From positions 248,001-312,000 of the forward strand of contig JAQRGA010000042.1 of the NCBI GenBank assembly GCA_029237695.1: 64,000 nucleotides of DNA, given 5' to 3'. The notes under the pieces were generated by a model. That model did no database searches, was not told where the DNA came from, and worked only from the letters and a program-made list of their open reading frames with translations. This document shows, piece by piece, positions 56,720-64,000 of the stretch (the stretch's first letter is position 1; each line of letters starts with the position of its first letter). This stretch comes from Conchocele bisecta. Taxonomy: Eukaryota; Mollusca; Bivalvia; Lucinida; Thyasiridae. The position numbers and the translations under genes are program-made.

Positions 56720-57749
56720 TAGTTTTATAGAAAATATATCTGTTTTACTAAATGCTAAAAAAGCGAACAGATTAGCACATGCCTATATAGTTTATAGTGA
56801 TGATTCCAAAATAAGAAATAAGTTTGCGTTGTCTTTGGCAAAGACAATTCTATGCAATAATTCAAATGACTGTGAACCATATTGCAACGAATGTTATATC
56901 TGTGACGAAGTTAATCGGAAAATTTATCCTGATATGTATACAATTAGTCCTGTTTCAAAATCAAGAAAAATTGTTATTGGGGAAAATAAGTATGATCCTG
57001 ACACAATGCGATGGTTTCAGACAAAATTTTTTCTGTCTTCATTAAATGCAAATGGTAGAAAAGTTGGAATTATATATGATGCGGATAGGGTGATGGTTCA
57101 GGCACAGAATGCATTTTTGAAAACCTTAGAGGAACCTCCTAAAAACAGCTATTTTATTTTAGTTACTGAAAATCCTAATATGCTACTGACAACTATTATT
57201 TCACGATGTCAGACCATTTCGTTATTATCTAATAAATGTAGTTATGAAATAAATTTATGTGAAGGGCTTTTTGCACTTCTTAAAGAGATTGTTTTGTGTA
57301 AACAGAAAACAATTGCTAAAGCTTATAAATACTCAGAAGCTTTAATTGAACTATTTTCTGATATTCACAAAAATTCAGAATCTCAGGTATCTTTAAAATG
57401 GGGTGATAAATATATAACACTTGATGATCAGACTCCTCGGTTAAAAAAAATATTAACACAAAAATTTGATGATGAAGTTTCTGCCGCCTATATAAAAAAT
57501 AAAGAAAAATTTATAAATGGAATATATGTCTGGTTTGCAGAATTATATCAAATGACTTTAGGGCTAAAACATGATCAGCTTAGTAATCCTGAAATTATTC
57601 CTGAAGATATCGGGCTTAAATATGAAATTAATGGGAAAAAAACATTATTTTACCTCAATAAAGTAGAAAATTTTCTCCAAGTAATGAAGTTGAATGTTAG
57701 AGAAGAGCTGGCAATATACGATTTAGTAATAAATTTGGTAATGAAATAA
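56703..57749 (+). CDS. holB: DNA polymerase III delta' subunit
   Basis: HolB is the delta' stator of the clamp loader. I chose the ATG at 56703 (MESLNNSFIENI), 17 bases inside tmk, because the family begins there; the frame is open eight codons further up. RLAHAYIVYSDDSKIRNKFALSLAKTILC is the start of the AAA+ fold without a functional P-loop, as in delta'. Cysteines C57, C61, C64 and C67 form the zinc module. KVGIIYDADRVMVQAQNAFLKTLEEPPKNSYFILVTENPNMLLTTIISRCQTI has the SRC motif near 175. The 348-residue length is normal. The C-terminus is divergent. Confidence 0.88.
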   Translation: MESLNNSFIENISVLLNAKKANRLAHAYIVYSDDSKIRNKFALSLAKTILCNNSNDCEPYCNECYICDEVNRKIYPDMYTISPVSKSRKIVIGENKYDPDTMRWFQTKFFLSSLNANGRKVGIIYDADRVMVQAQNAFLKTLEEPPKNSYFILVTENPNMLLTTIISRCQTISLLSNKCSYEINLCEGLFALLKEIVLCKQKTIAKAYKYSEALIELFSDIHKNSESQVSLKWGDKYITLDDQTPRLKKILTQKFDDEVSAAYIKNKEKFINGIYVWFAELYQMTLGLKHDQLSNPEIIPEDIGLKYEINGKKTLFYLNKVENFLQVMKLNVREELAIYDLVINLVMK

Positions 57750-57771
57750 AAATGATCAAGGATAATATCTT

Positions 57772-58587
57772 ATGATTCAATTAAATAATTTAGTAGACTA
57801 TTTAAATAATTTGCTTGAAATAGAGATAATCTCTAATGATCCGTCCAATAATGGACTTCAAGTTCAGGGTAGTTCTGAAATCAGGAAAATTATTTTTGGT
57901 GTTGATGCATCAATTGAGATGATTGAATCTGCCCAAAAAGTAAATGCAGATTTTATCTTCGTGCATCACGGGATAAGCTGGGGAGCAAATTTAAAGTATA
58001 TAGTAGGTAATAATTATTCAAGAATTAATCTTTTAATCAAAAATGATATTTCGCTGTTTGGAGTTCATCTACCATTAGATGCTCACTCTTCGGTTGGGAA
58101 TAATGCTGTATTGGCTAATATGATAGCTTTAAAAAATCAGGAAATATTTTGCCGATATGGAGATATTGAAGTGGGTGTAAAAGGATATTTGGATAAACCT
58201 GTACCTGTAGCTGAATTTAATGAATATATTAATTCTAAATTAGATCTATTGATAAAAGTACACAGTTCCGATATATGCCATAAAAATACTGTAGAGCATG
58301 ATTATGTTCTTGATAATTCCAGTAATGGATATATTCAGAAAATAGGAATAATTTCTGGTGGAGCCGGCACTACAGGTGTGATGGGAGCTATTGATGCAGG
58401 TTTAGATTGTTTAATAACAGGTGAATTTGGACATTCATTATATCATACAGCAAAAGAACATGGATTATCTATAATTGCTTCAGGGCACTATAAAACTGAG
58501 GTTCCAGGGGTTATTGCTGTAATGAATAAAATTAAAGAAGAGATTGATGTGGAAGTCGAATTTATTCATATTCCTACAGGCCTATAG
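57772..58587 (+). CDS. Nif3/YbgI family dinuclear metal-binding protein
   Basis: The 271-residue protein has the Nif3 family landmarks: SNDPSNNGLQVQGSSEIRKIIFGVDAS near 21-46, the metal ligands in DFIFVHHGISWG near 60, LFGVHLPLDAHSSVGNNAVLA near 92, and the C-terminal GEFGHSLYHTAKEHGLSIIASGHYKTEVPGV with its metal-binding histidines. Family members are toroidal hexamers; some are annotated as GTP cyclohydrolase type 2, but the physiological role is uncertain. It lies 22 bases after holB and is probably cotranscribed. Confidence 0.9.
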   Translation: MIQLNNLVDYLNNLLEIEIISNDPSNNGLQVQGSSEIRKIIFGVDASIEMIESAQKVNADFIFVHHGISWGANLKYIVGNNYSRINLLIKNDISLFGVHLPLDAHSSVGNNAVLANMIALKNQEIFCRYGDIEVGVKGYLDKPVPVAEFNEYINSKLDLLIKVHSSDICHKNTVEHDYVLDNSSNGYIQKIGIISGGAGTTGVMGAIDAGLDCLITGEFGHSLYHTAKEHGLSIIASGHYKTEVPGVIAVMNKIKEEIDVEVEFIHIPTGL

Positions 58588-58591
58588 AAAT

Positions 58592-58618
58592 AAAAAAACC
58601 ATTCAAATTAATGAATGG
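58592..58618 (-). terminator. rho-independent terminator of rpsU
   Basis: On the minus strand CCATTCA-TTAATT-TGAATGG is followed by TTTTTTTA: a 7-base perfect stem and a seven-T run, 24 bases after the rpsU stop. It lies right after the convergent Nif3 gene. Confidence 0.8.
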
Positions 58619-58641
58619 CTTGAATATACTGTCTATAAAAA

Positions 58642-58815
58642 CTAATAACGACGTTTTGGGGGAGATTTTTTCAATCTCCTTTTTGTTTCACTAGGTTTTT
58701 CATAGCATCTTCTGTTACGAATTTCTTTAAGTGTACCTTCTTTATCCAACTTTTTTTTAAGTCTTCTTAAAGCCCTGTCTATAGGCTCTCCTCTCCTTAA
58801 TTTTATTTCTGACAT
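58642..58815 (-). CDS. rpsU: 30S ribosomal protein S21
   Basis: This 57-residue protein, [22 protein letters not shown] at its start and ending SPPKRRY, is a complete S21. The conserved [19 protein letters not shown] and [13 protein letters not shown] segments are all present. S21 sits near the platform of the small subunit and assists initiation. It is followed by a strong terminator and lies downstream of the primary sigma factor gene in the same direction (40 bases), an echo of the rpsU-dnaG-rpoD macromolecular-synthesis cluster. Confidence 0.95.
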   Translation of the reverse strand: MSEIKLRRGEPIDRALRRLKKKLDKEGTLKEIRNRRCYEKPSETKRRLKKSPPKRRY

Positions 58816-58855
58816 ACTATTTTATTTAACTCCAAATGATTATTATTATAAAAAA

Positions 58856-59941
58856 TTAATCTTTAGCAAAACCAGATTCATCATGTAACAGACTTTTAAG
58901 TCTATGCAGTGCTTGGTTTTGAATTTGTCTCACACGTTCTCTTGTTCTGCCAATTTCCTGACTTACTTCTTCAAGTGTCCTTGGTTTTTCACCATCTAAA
59001 CCAAAACGCATTTTAAGAATTTTTTTCTCACGTTCGTCTAAACTAAAAATAAGATGTTTCAACCTGGCAACTGATTCCTGATCACCGAGTATTCTTTCAG
59101 GTGTCTGTGCAGCATGATCAGGTATAATATCCTGAAATTCACCATCTTCACCTTGCTGTATCGGATCATGTAAAGAAAAAGTTCTAAGATCAGCAAGTCT
59201 TAATCCTGATACTGTCCTTTTACTGAATTCTAATCTTTCAGCAATTTCTGCATCTGTAGGTTCACGCCCGAATTCTTCAGTAAGTTTCAATCTCATAGAT
59301 TTAATCTTGTTGATTTTTCCTGCAGACTGAACAGGTATACGGATTGTTCTGCTTTGATTGGCTAATGCTCTACGCATTGACTGTTTTATCCACCAAGCTG
59401 CATAAGAACTAAATTTAGCTCCTTTGGCTGGATCAAATTTTTCAACAGCTCTCATTAAACCAATATTTCCTTCAGAAATCAAATCTAGTAAAGGTAGTCC
59501 TAAGCCTTTAAAATCATGGGCTATTTTAACAACCAGTCTTAAGTTTGCTTTAATGAGTATGCCGCGAGCTCTTTCTTTTGCATTTGGATCATCTCCGTGA
59601 ATATCCGCTGCAAGCTCAATTTCTTCTTCTTTTGTAACAAGTGATATTTTACCTATGTCCTGCATATATACCTTCATGGTATCATTTTTACCCATCAGCT
59701 GCAGGTCGGGTCTATCTATAAGTCTTTCTTTTTTTCTTCTGCGTATCTCTTTTTCTGCTGGTAAATTAACCACCTCCTGTTGTGTTAATTTTTTTCTTTC
59801 TCTTTTTTTAGGAGTAGCATCGTCCGAATTTAGGATATCACCATCCAAAACTTTAGGCTTATTTTTGCTGCCAAGTTTTCTCCCTCGCCTAGATTTTTTA
59901 GGCTCTTCGTTACTAATTTCATGTACGGAGTGCTCTTCCAT
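58856..59941 (-). CDS. rpoD: primary RNA polymerase sigma factor (sigma-70 family)
   Basis: The N-terminus is a Lys/Arg-rich, probably disordered stretch with an AT-hook-like [13 protein letters not shown]. Region 1.2 is [25 protein letters not shown] near 85, and region 2 is [62 protein letters not shown] near 128-195. Region 3 contains [15 protein letters not shown], and region 4 ends in [27 protein letters not shown] near 315-345. The [22 protein letters not shown] form is characteristic of the PVC group. The long region 1.1 and non-conserved insert of E. coli RpoD are absent. The set of conserved regions indicates the housekeeping factor. It is divergent from mfd. Confidence 0.9.
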   Translation of the reverse strand: MEEHSVHEISNEEPKKSRRGRKLGSKNKPKVLDGDILNSDDATPKKRERKKLTQQEVVNLPAEKEIRRRKKERLIDRPDLQLMGKNDTMKVYMQDIGKISLVTKEEEIELAADIHGDDPNAKERARGILIKANLRLVVKIAHDFKGLGLPLLDLISEGNIGLMRAVEKFDPAKGAKFSSYAAWWIKQSMRRALANQSRTIRIPVQSAGKINKIKSMRLKLTEEFGREPTDAEIAERLEFSKRTVSGLRLADLRTFSLHDPIQQGEDGEFQDIIPDHAAQTPERILGDQESVARLKHLIFSLDEREKKILKMRFGLDGEKPRTLEEVSQEIGRTRERVRQIQNQALHRLKSLLHDESGFAKD

Positions 59942-60159
59942 AAATATTTTAATTTCTCCAAATTAATTTCTGATTCTATTTACTATATATATTAATAATA
60001 ATTATAACTACTTACAAAATATAATAGTTCTAGGCATAAGAGTATATTATACTTTAATCATTTGGTTCTAAACATTATATTATAAATAAATATTAATGTC
60101 GATATTAAATATATATAAACTAAAAAATATAGAGATTTTTATAGAAAATTCAAGCTATA

Positions 60160-63100
60160 ATGAAAAAACAAAATATAAAATTTTTCTTAAATAGTTATTT
60201 CACTAAGAGTAAAACTATAGAAAAAGATATAATAAATGCAGATATTGATACTCTTGGTCCATTATGTGTAAAGTCTATAATTGACTCAGAATCAAAAATT
60301 TTAATATTAACTCCATCATTAAATTTTACTGAATCTGTTTACGCAGGTATCACAGAGTGGAAAAAAATTCTTGATTTAAATATATCTCTTTCAGTGTTGG
60401 ATGAAATCGGAAATAATAAAGAATTTATTCCTGAAAATGAAGCAAAAAGATCAAGAACCTTTTATGACGCAGGATATTCTGAAAAAAGATGGTTTATATC
60501 TAGTGTAAATGCATGTTTTTCTCCATCTGTTTCTTCTAAATTTTTTATAGATAACTATTTAGAATTAAGAGTAGGTGAATCATATAAAATAGAAAAACTT
60601 GCTGCTAAATTAGTTGATTTAGATTATGATAATGAGTATCAGGTTGGCGATTATTGCGAATTTGCTTTAAGAGGAGGGATTGTTGATATTTATTCTCCGC
60701 TGGAGGATTATCCTGTAAGAATTGAATTTTGGGGTGATAAAATAAATAATATGCGTCTGTTTTCTTCTGAATCTCAAAAATCTATAAAAGTAGTCGACAA
60801 TTATAAAATAGTTCCTAGGTCTTCTGCTGTGCAAAGCAATGTAGGCTATACCTTTTTAGATTATTTCAAGAAAACTCCCCGCATAATTCTAATTTATCCT
60901 GATGAATGTGAAAATTATTTAGATGAAGATAAAACTGAAATATATCAGGATAAAATAGAATATTTATACGATAAAATCACCAAAATATATAAAAACATTG
61001 AGAGTTCTCAAGTAACAAAAAAAGCAGTAAATTCTAATATAAGTTCAATTTCTTTGGGTATTACAGTAGAATTCAATTCTGAAACTGAAAATTTAGGTTA
61101 TAATTTATATAATCAGATAATACAAAATCAAATACATTTTTATCTAGATAATGATTATGATATTTCAATTTTTATTAATACAGAAATAACAGAAAAGCGT
61201 ATTAAAGAATGGATAGTTAAAAATAAGTTTAAAATTAATGATTTTGAGTTTTGTGTCGGGCAATTGACAAAAGGTGTCATCTTCATTAAACAAAAAAAAG
61301 TACTTTTATCATATAAAGAAATATTTTTTGCTCCTCACAAACGAAGTTCTTATAACTCATTATTACCTGTTAGACAAAAAGAAACATTTATACGCTCTGC
61401 CTATGCTGATATTGAAATTGGTTCTCAAGTAGTTCATATAAATCATGGTATTGGAATTTATCATGGAATAAAAGAAATAAAAGTATCAGAGAGCTATAGG
61501 GAAGTAATGGAAATTGAGTTCGATGAAGATGTTAGACTTTATGTTCCTATTTGGCAGGCAAATTTGATTACTAAATATATTGGTACTAAAAAAAATATAC
61601 CTAAATTAAGTAAAGTTGGAGAAATGAGATGGGGGAGGCTGAAAAATGCAGCTCAAAGAGCTGCAAAAACTTTGGCAGCTGAAATGTTGAGAATTCATGC
61701 TATGAGATATTCATGTGATGGATATCAGTTTCCTGAAGATGATGAAGAACAGCTCAATTTTGAAATGGCATTTCCATTTGTAGAAACTGTAGATCAGATA
61801 AAGGCTTCACATGGTATTAAAAGTGATCTTATTATGTCTAAACCTATGGATAGGTTGATTTGCGGCGATGTTGGATATGGAAAAACTGAAATTGCAATGA
61901 GGGGAGTTTTCAAAGTGGTGATGAGTGGCAAGCAGGTTGCTATATTAACTCCTACAACAATTTTAGCACAGCAGCATTATTATTCTTTTCTTGAAAGATT
62001 TGCAGAATATCCTGTAGTTATTGAAATGATTAGCAGATTTAGAACTAAAGCTGAGCAGAAAAAAATCACTGAAAAACTGAAAGAAGGAAAAATAGATATA
62101 ATTATAGGTACTCATAGATTGACTCAGAATGATATTGATTTTAAATCTTTGGGTTTGGTTGTAATTGATGAGGAGCAGCGTTTTGGTGTAGCTCATAAAG
62201 AAAGATTTAAAAAGATGAGGTCAACGGTTGATGTTTTGACTATGACTGCAACTCCAATACCAAGAACATTATATTTGGCAATGTCAGGAATAAGAGATTT
62301 AAGTACAATAATGACTGCACCAAATAATAGACTGCCAGTGGAGACAATACTCTGCTTATTTGATTATAGTGTAATTAAAAAGGCAATACTAAATGAAGTG
62401 AAAAGAGGAGGTCAGGTATTTTTTCTATATAATAGAGTTAAAACCATTGAAAATCAGTGTAGAAAACTTCAGGAATTAATGCCTGAAGTTAAATTCAAAG
62501 TTGCACATGGGCAGATGGCTGGAAATGAATTAGAAGGAATTATGTCTTTGTTTATTGACGGTAAAATAGATGTTCTTGTCTGTACTACTATTATTGAATC
62601 AGGTGTGGATATACCTAATGCAAATACAATTATAATAGAGCGGGCTGATAGATTTGGTTTAGCGGAATTATATCAACTAAGAGGACGAGTTGGAAGATGG
62701 TCGAGACAGGCATATGCTTATTTATTAATTCCAACATCAAATATAATGTCATTAACAGCTCGGGATCGATTAGGGGCAATTAGAAAATATACCCAATTGG
62801 GTGCAGGTTTTAAATTAGCATTGAGAGATCTTGAAGTAAGAGGTTCCGGTAACATTTTGGGAACAGAGCAGAGCGGACATATTAATGCTGTTGGTTTTGG
62901 ATTATACTGCCAATTATTGAAAGTTTCAATTTCTTTATTAAAAGGTAAAAAAGATATTTGTATAGCTGAAGTTGATCTATTTATTGATTTTATTGATTTT
63001 GGACAAAGTTTGAATAAAGCAAAACTTAACGCTTACTTATCATCTAAATATATTACATCAGAAAGATTAAGATTAGAATTTTATAGAAGGTTTTCTTTTA

Positions 63101-63381
63101 TTATATCATATAAGGAAATTGAAGGTTTAGTAGAAGAAATTAAAGATAGATTTGGAAAATTGCCTCCTGAAGCTAAACTTTATATTGATATAATGAAGCT
63201 TCGTTTGACACTTAGTATGGGAGGATACTCTTCCCTGAGTGTAAGAGATGGACATATTTTTATTGAAAACGATAAAGGTAGTGAGTTATTAATTAACGGC
63301 AAGATACCTAAAATAAAAAGTGAGACTGCTGAACAGAAATTGGTTGAGTTATCTGATATTATTTATACATATATCAAATAA
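60160..63381 (+). CDS. mfd: transcription-repair coupling factor Mfd
   Basis: Mfd removes RNA polymerase stalled at lesions and recruits UvrA. The 1073 residues follow the standard plan. There is a UvrB-like N-terminal module (DYCEFALRGGIVDIYSPLEDYPVRIEFWGDKI near 165-200) and an RNA polymerase-interacting domain (GSQVVHINHGIGIYHGIKEI near 425). The translocase has Walker A DRLICGDVGYGKTEIAMRG near 565, DEEQ box VVIDEEQRFGVAHKE near 670, TATPIPRTLYLAMSGIRDLS, and LYQLRGRVGRW near 835. A C-terminal TRCF domain ends it. UvrC in the same window supplies the downstream nuclease. Confidence 0.96.
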   Translation: MKKQNIKFFLNSYFTKSKTIEKDIINADIDTLGPLCVKSIIDSESKILILTPSLNFTESVYAGITEWKKILDLNISLSVLDEIGNNKEFIPENEAKRSRTFYDAGYSEKRWFISSVNACFSPSVSSKFFIDNYLELRVGESYKIEKLAAKLVDLDYDNEYQVGDYCEFALRGGIVDIYSPLEDYPVRIEFWGDKINNMRLFSSESQKSIKVVDNYKIVPRSSAVQSNVGYTFLDYFKKTPRIILIYPDECENYLDEDKTEIYQDKIEYLYDKITKIYKNIESSQVTKKAVNSNISSISLGITVEFNSETENLGYNLYNQIIQNQIHFYLDNDYDISIFINTEITEKRIKEWIVKNKFKINDFEFCVGQLTKGVIFIKQKKVLLSYKEIFFAPHKRSSYNSLLPVRQKETFIRSAYADIEIGSQVVHINHGIGIYHGIKEIKVSESYREVMEIEFDEDVRLYVPIWQANLITKYIGTKKNIPKLSKVGEMRWGRLKNAAQRAAKTLAAEMLRIHAMRYSCDGYQFPEDDEEQLNFEMAFPFVETVDQIKASHGIKSDLIMSKPMDRLICGDVGYGKTEIAMRGVFKVVMSGKQVAILTPTTILAQQHYYSFLERFAEYPVVIEMISRFRTKAEQKKITEKLKEGKIDIIIGTHRLTQNDIDFKSLGLVVIDEEQRFGVAHKERFKKMRSTVDVLTMTATPIPRTLYLAMSGIRDLSTIMTAPNNRLPVETILCLFDYSVIKKAILNEVKRGGQVFFLYNRVKTIENQCRKLQELMPEVKFKVAHGQMAGNELEGIMSLFIDGKIDVLVCTTIIESGVDIPNANTIIIERADRFGLAELYQLRGRVGRWSRQAYAYLLIPTSNIMSLTARDRLGAIRKYTQLGAGFKLALRDLEVRGSGNILGTEQSGHINAVGFGLYCQLLKVSISLLKGKKDICIAEVDLFIDFIDFGQSLNKAKLNAYLSSKYITSERLRLEFYRRFSFIISYKEIEGLVEEIKDRFGKLPPEAKLYIDIMKLRLTLSMGGYSSLSVRDGHIFIENDKGSELLINGKIPKIKSETAEQKLVELSDIIYTYIK

Positions 63382-63389
63382 GAAATAAA

Positions 63390-63821
63390 ATGAGAAAAAG
63401 AAATATTGTAAAATTAAAACTTTTGCTGTTTCAATCACTAATAGTTGGAATCGGAGGTGTTTTAGGAGCAATATCAAGATATATTCTTGAAGGTTTGGTG
63501 AAGTTTTTTACAGGCTTAACTATATTCCCTATAGGAACTTTTATTGTTAATATACTTGGATGTTTACTTATTGGAATAATCTTTGGATTGATGGATGATT
63601 ATAGTTCTGTTGGCTCTAGAATAAGATTGTTCTTTATAACAGGATATCTTGGTGCATTAACAACATTTTCATCTTTTGGGATTGATACTTTTAAACTTAT
63701 TCTTAGTAATCATCAAGTAATTGCTGTTTTTAATATATTGATGCAGGTGATTGTTGGATTATTTGCTGTATGGCTGGGTTATGTTGTAATTAGGATAATA
63801 GGTAGAATTCGTAGAGTTTGA
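63390..63821 (+). CDS. crcB: fluoride exporter CrcB/FluC, first copy
   Basis: FluC proteins are small dual-topology fluoride channels. The 143-residue protein has the family blocks GIGGVLGAISRYILEG, FPIGTFIVNILGCLLIGIIFG and ITGYLGALTTFSSFGIDTF, and four membrane helices. It starts 8 bases after mfd. A second crcB gene follows after 42 bases, so the two subunits may form a heterodimeric channel as in some Gram-positive bacteria. Confidence 0.92.
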   Translation: MRKRNIVKLKLLLFQSLIVGIGGVLGAISRYILEGLVKFFTGLTIFPIGTFIVNILGCLLIGIIFGLMDDYSSVGSRIRLFFITGYLGALTTFSSFGIDTFKLILSNHQVIAVFNILMQVIVGLFAVWLGYVVIRIIGRIRRV

Positions 63822-63863
63822 ATCCTAATTTGAACTTTATTATAAGTATATTTGAGGTTTATC

Positions 63864-64000
63864 ATGTTAATGCAGTGTCTTTTCGTTGGAATAGGCGGTT
63901 TCTTTGGAGCAATATCCCGATTCCTTATTTCAACAAAAGTTCAAAATTTTTCTAAAAGTTCAGTTTTCCCCTATGGAACTTTGAGCGTTAATTTATTAGG
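63864..64000 (+). CDS. crcB: fluoride exporter CrcB/FluC, second copy (3' end outside window)
   Basis: A GAGG site precedes the ATG at 63864. The 45 visible residues start MLMQCLFVGIGGFFGAISRF and continue to FPYGTLSVNLLG, matching the first two family blocks. It is cut by the window end. It differs clearly from the first copy, which argues against a recent duplication. Confidence 0.88.
   Translation, partial: MLMQCLFVGIGGFFGAISRFLISTKVQNFSKSSVFPYGTLSVNLL

Noticed and set aside
1..64000. CRISPR array or intact defence system
   Set aside because: I looked for regularly spaced direct repeats and for Cas, toxin-antitoxin or retron-like genes. The Cas4-like protein at 11.3-12.2 kb has no Cas neighbours or repeats, and the only defence genes are the broken R-M set.

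Overview
The window is AT-rich chromosomal DNA (about 30% GC by eye) from a bacterium that is probably Gram-negative and most likely belongs to the PVC group, nearest Lentisphaerota/Verrucomicrobiota. That placement is an inference. It rests on the very characteristic region 2 of the primary sigma factor (58.9-59.9 kb), on a split Bat/MoxR gene set, on a large NAD-type glutamate dehydrogenase, on a short UvrC, and on a free-standing AICAR formyltransferase domain instead of full PurH. Only a search with marker genes could settle it.

Layout. 0-4.7 kb: the 3' part of a Bat operon (batB cut by the window edge, batC-like TPR/coiled-coil protein, batD fused to batE), then a PspC protein and a small membrane protein. 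5.4-12.8 kb: murJ, tRNA-Arg, a B12-type radical SAM protein, hisG, a secreted coiled-coil protein, and a three-gene minus-strand group containing a degenerate PD-(D/E)XK-like protein. 13-22.4 kb: hypF, tRNA-Ser, glycogen phosphorylase, a metallophosphoesterase, an M18 aminopeptidase and a ClpX-like unfoldase. 22.6-23.5 kb: a decayed IS256-type element. 23.5-31.2 kb: typA, tRNA-Ser, NAD-glutamate dehydrogenase, a decayed secreted-protein gene, tmRNA, tRNA-Leu. 31.4-41.6 kb: recJ, rnc, uvrC, a decayed small gene, a deoxyhypusine-synthase-like protein, a MATE transporter, gshF and an RdgB/HAM1 pyrophosphatase. 41.7-45.8 kb: the 5' part of a Bat operon (moxR, DUF58, DUF4381-like, batA). 45.9-52.7 kb: two nucleotide-sugar genes, purQ, recD2 and the AICAR formyltransferase. 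52.9-56 kb: a ruined type II restriction-modification locus with vsr, followed by about 1.8 kb of non-coding debris. 56-64 kb: tmk, holB, a Nif3 protein, rpsU, the primary sigma factor, mfd and a tandem crcB pair.

How the parts fit. Most genes are housekeeping: DNA repair and replication (RecJ, UvrC, RecD2, Mfd, HolB, Tmk, RdgB), translation and rescue (tmRNA, TypA, S21, RNase III, four tRNAs), envelope (MurJ, Bat proteins, UDP-sugar enzymes) and central metabolism (GlgP, GDH, GshF, HisG, PurQ, AICAR formyltransferase). MoxR, DUF58 and the vWA-domain Bat proteins form one functional system whose genes lie in two places 37 kb apart. At least six broken genes or element remnants lie in the gaps (IS256 transposase, secreted protein, small HTH-like gene, XRE regulator, C5 methyltransferase/endonuclease, vsr). 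This indicates ongoing genome erosion.

I did not see a CRISPR array, an intact mobile element, a prophage or an intact defence system. The items most worth a second look are the decayed R-M/vsr locus with its unexplained higher-GC neighbour, the degenerate PD-(D/E)XK operon, the deoxyhypusine-synthase-like protein that lacks the catalytic lysine motif, and the BatD-BatE fusion with the split Bat set. None of these is shown to be a new system by the sequence alone.
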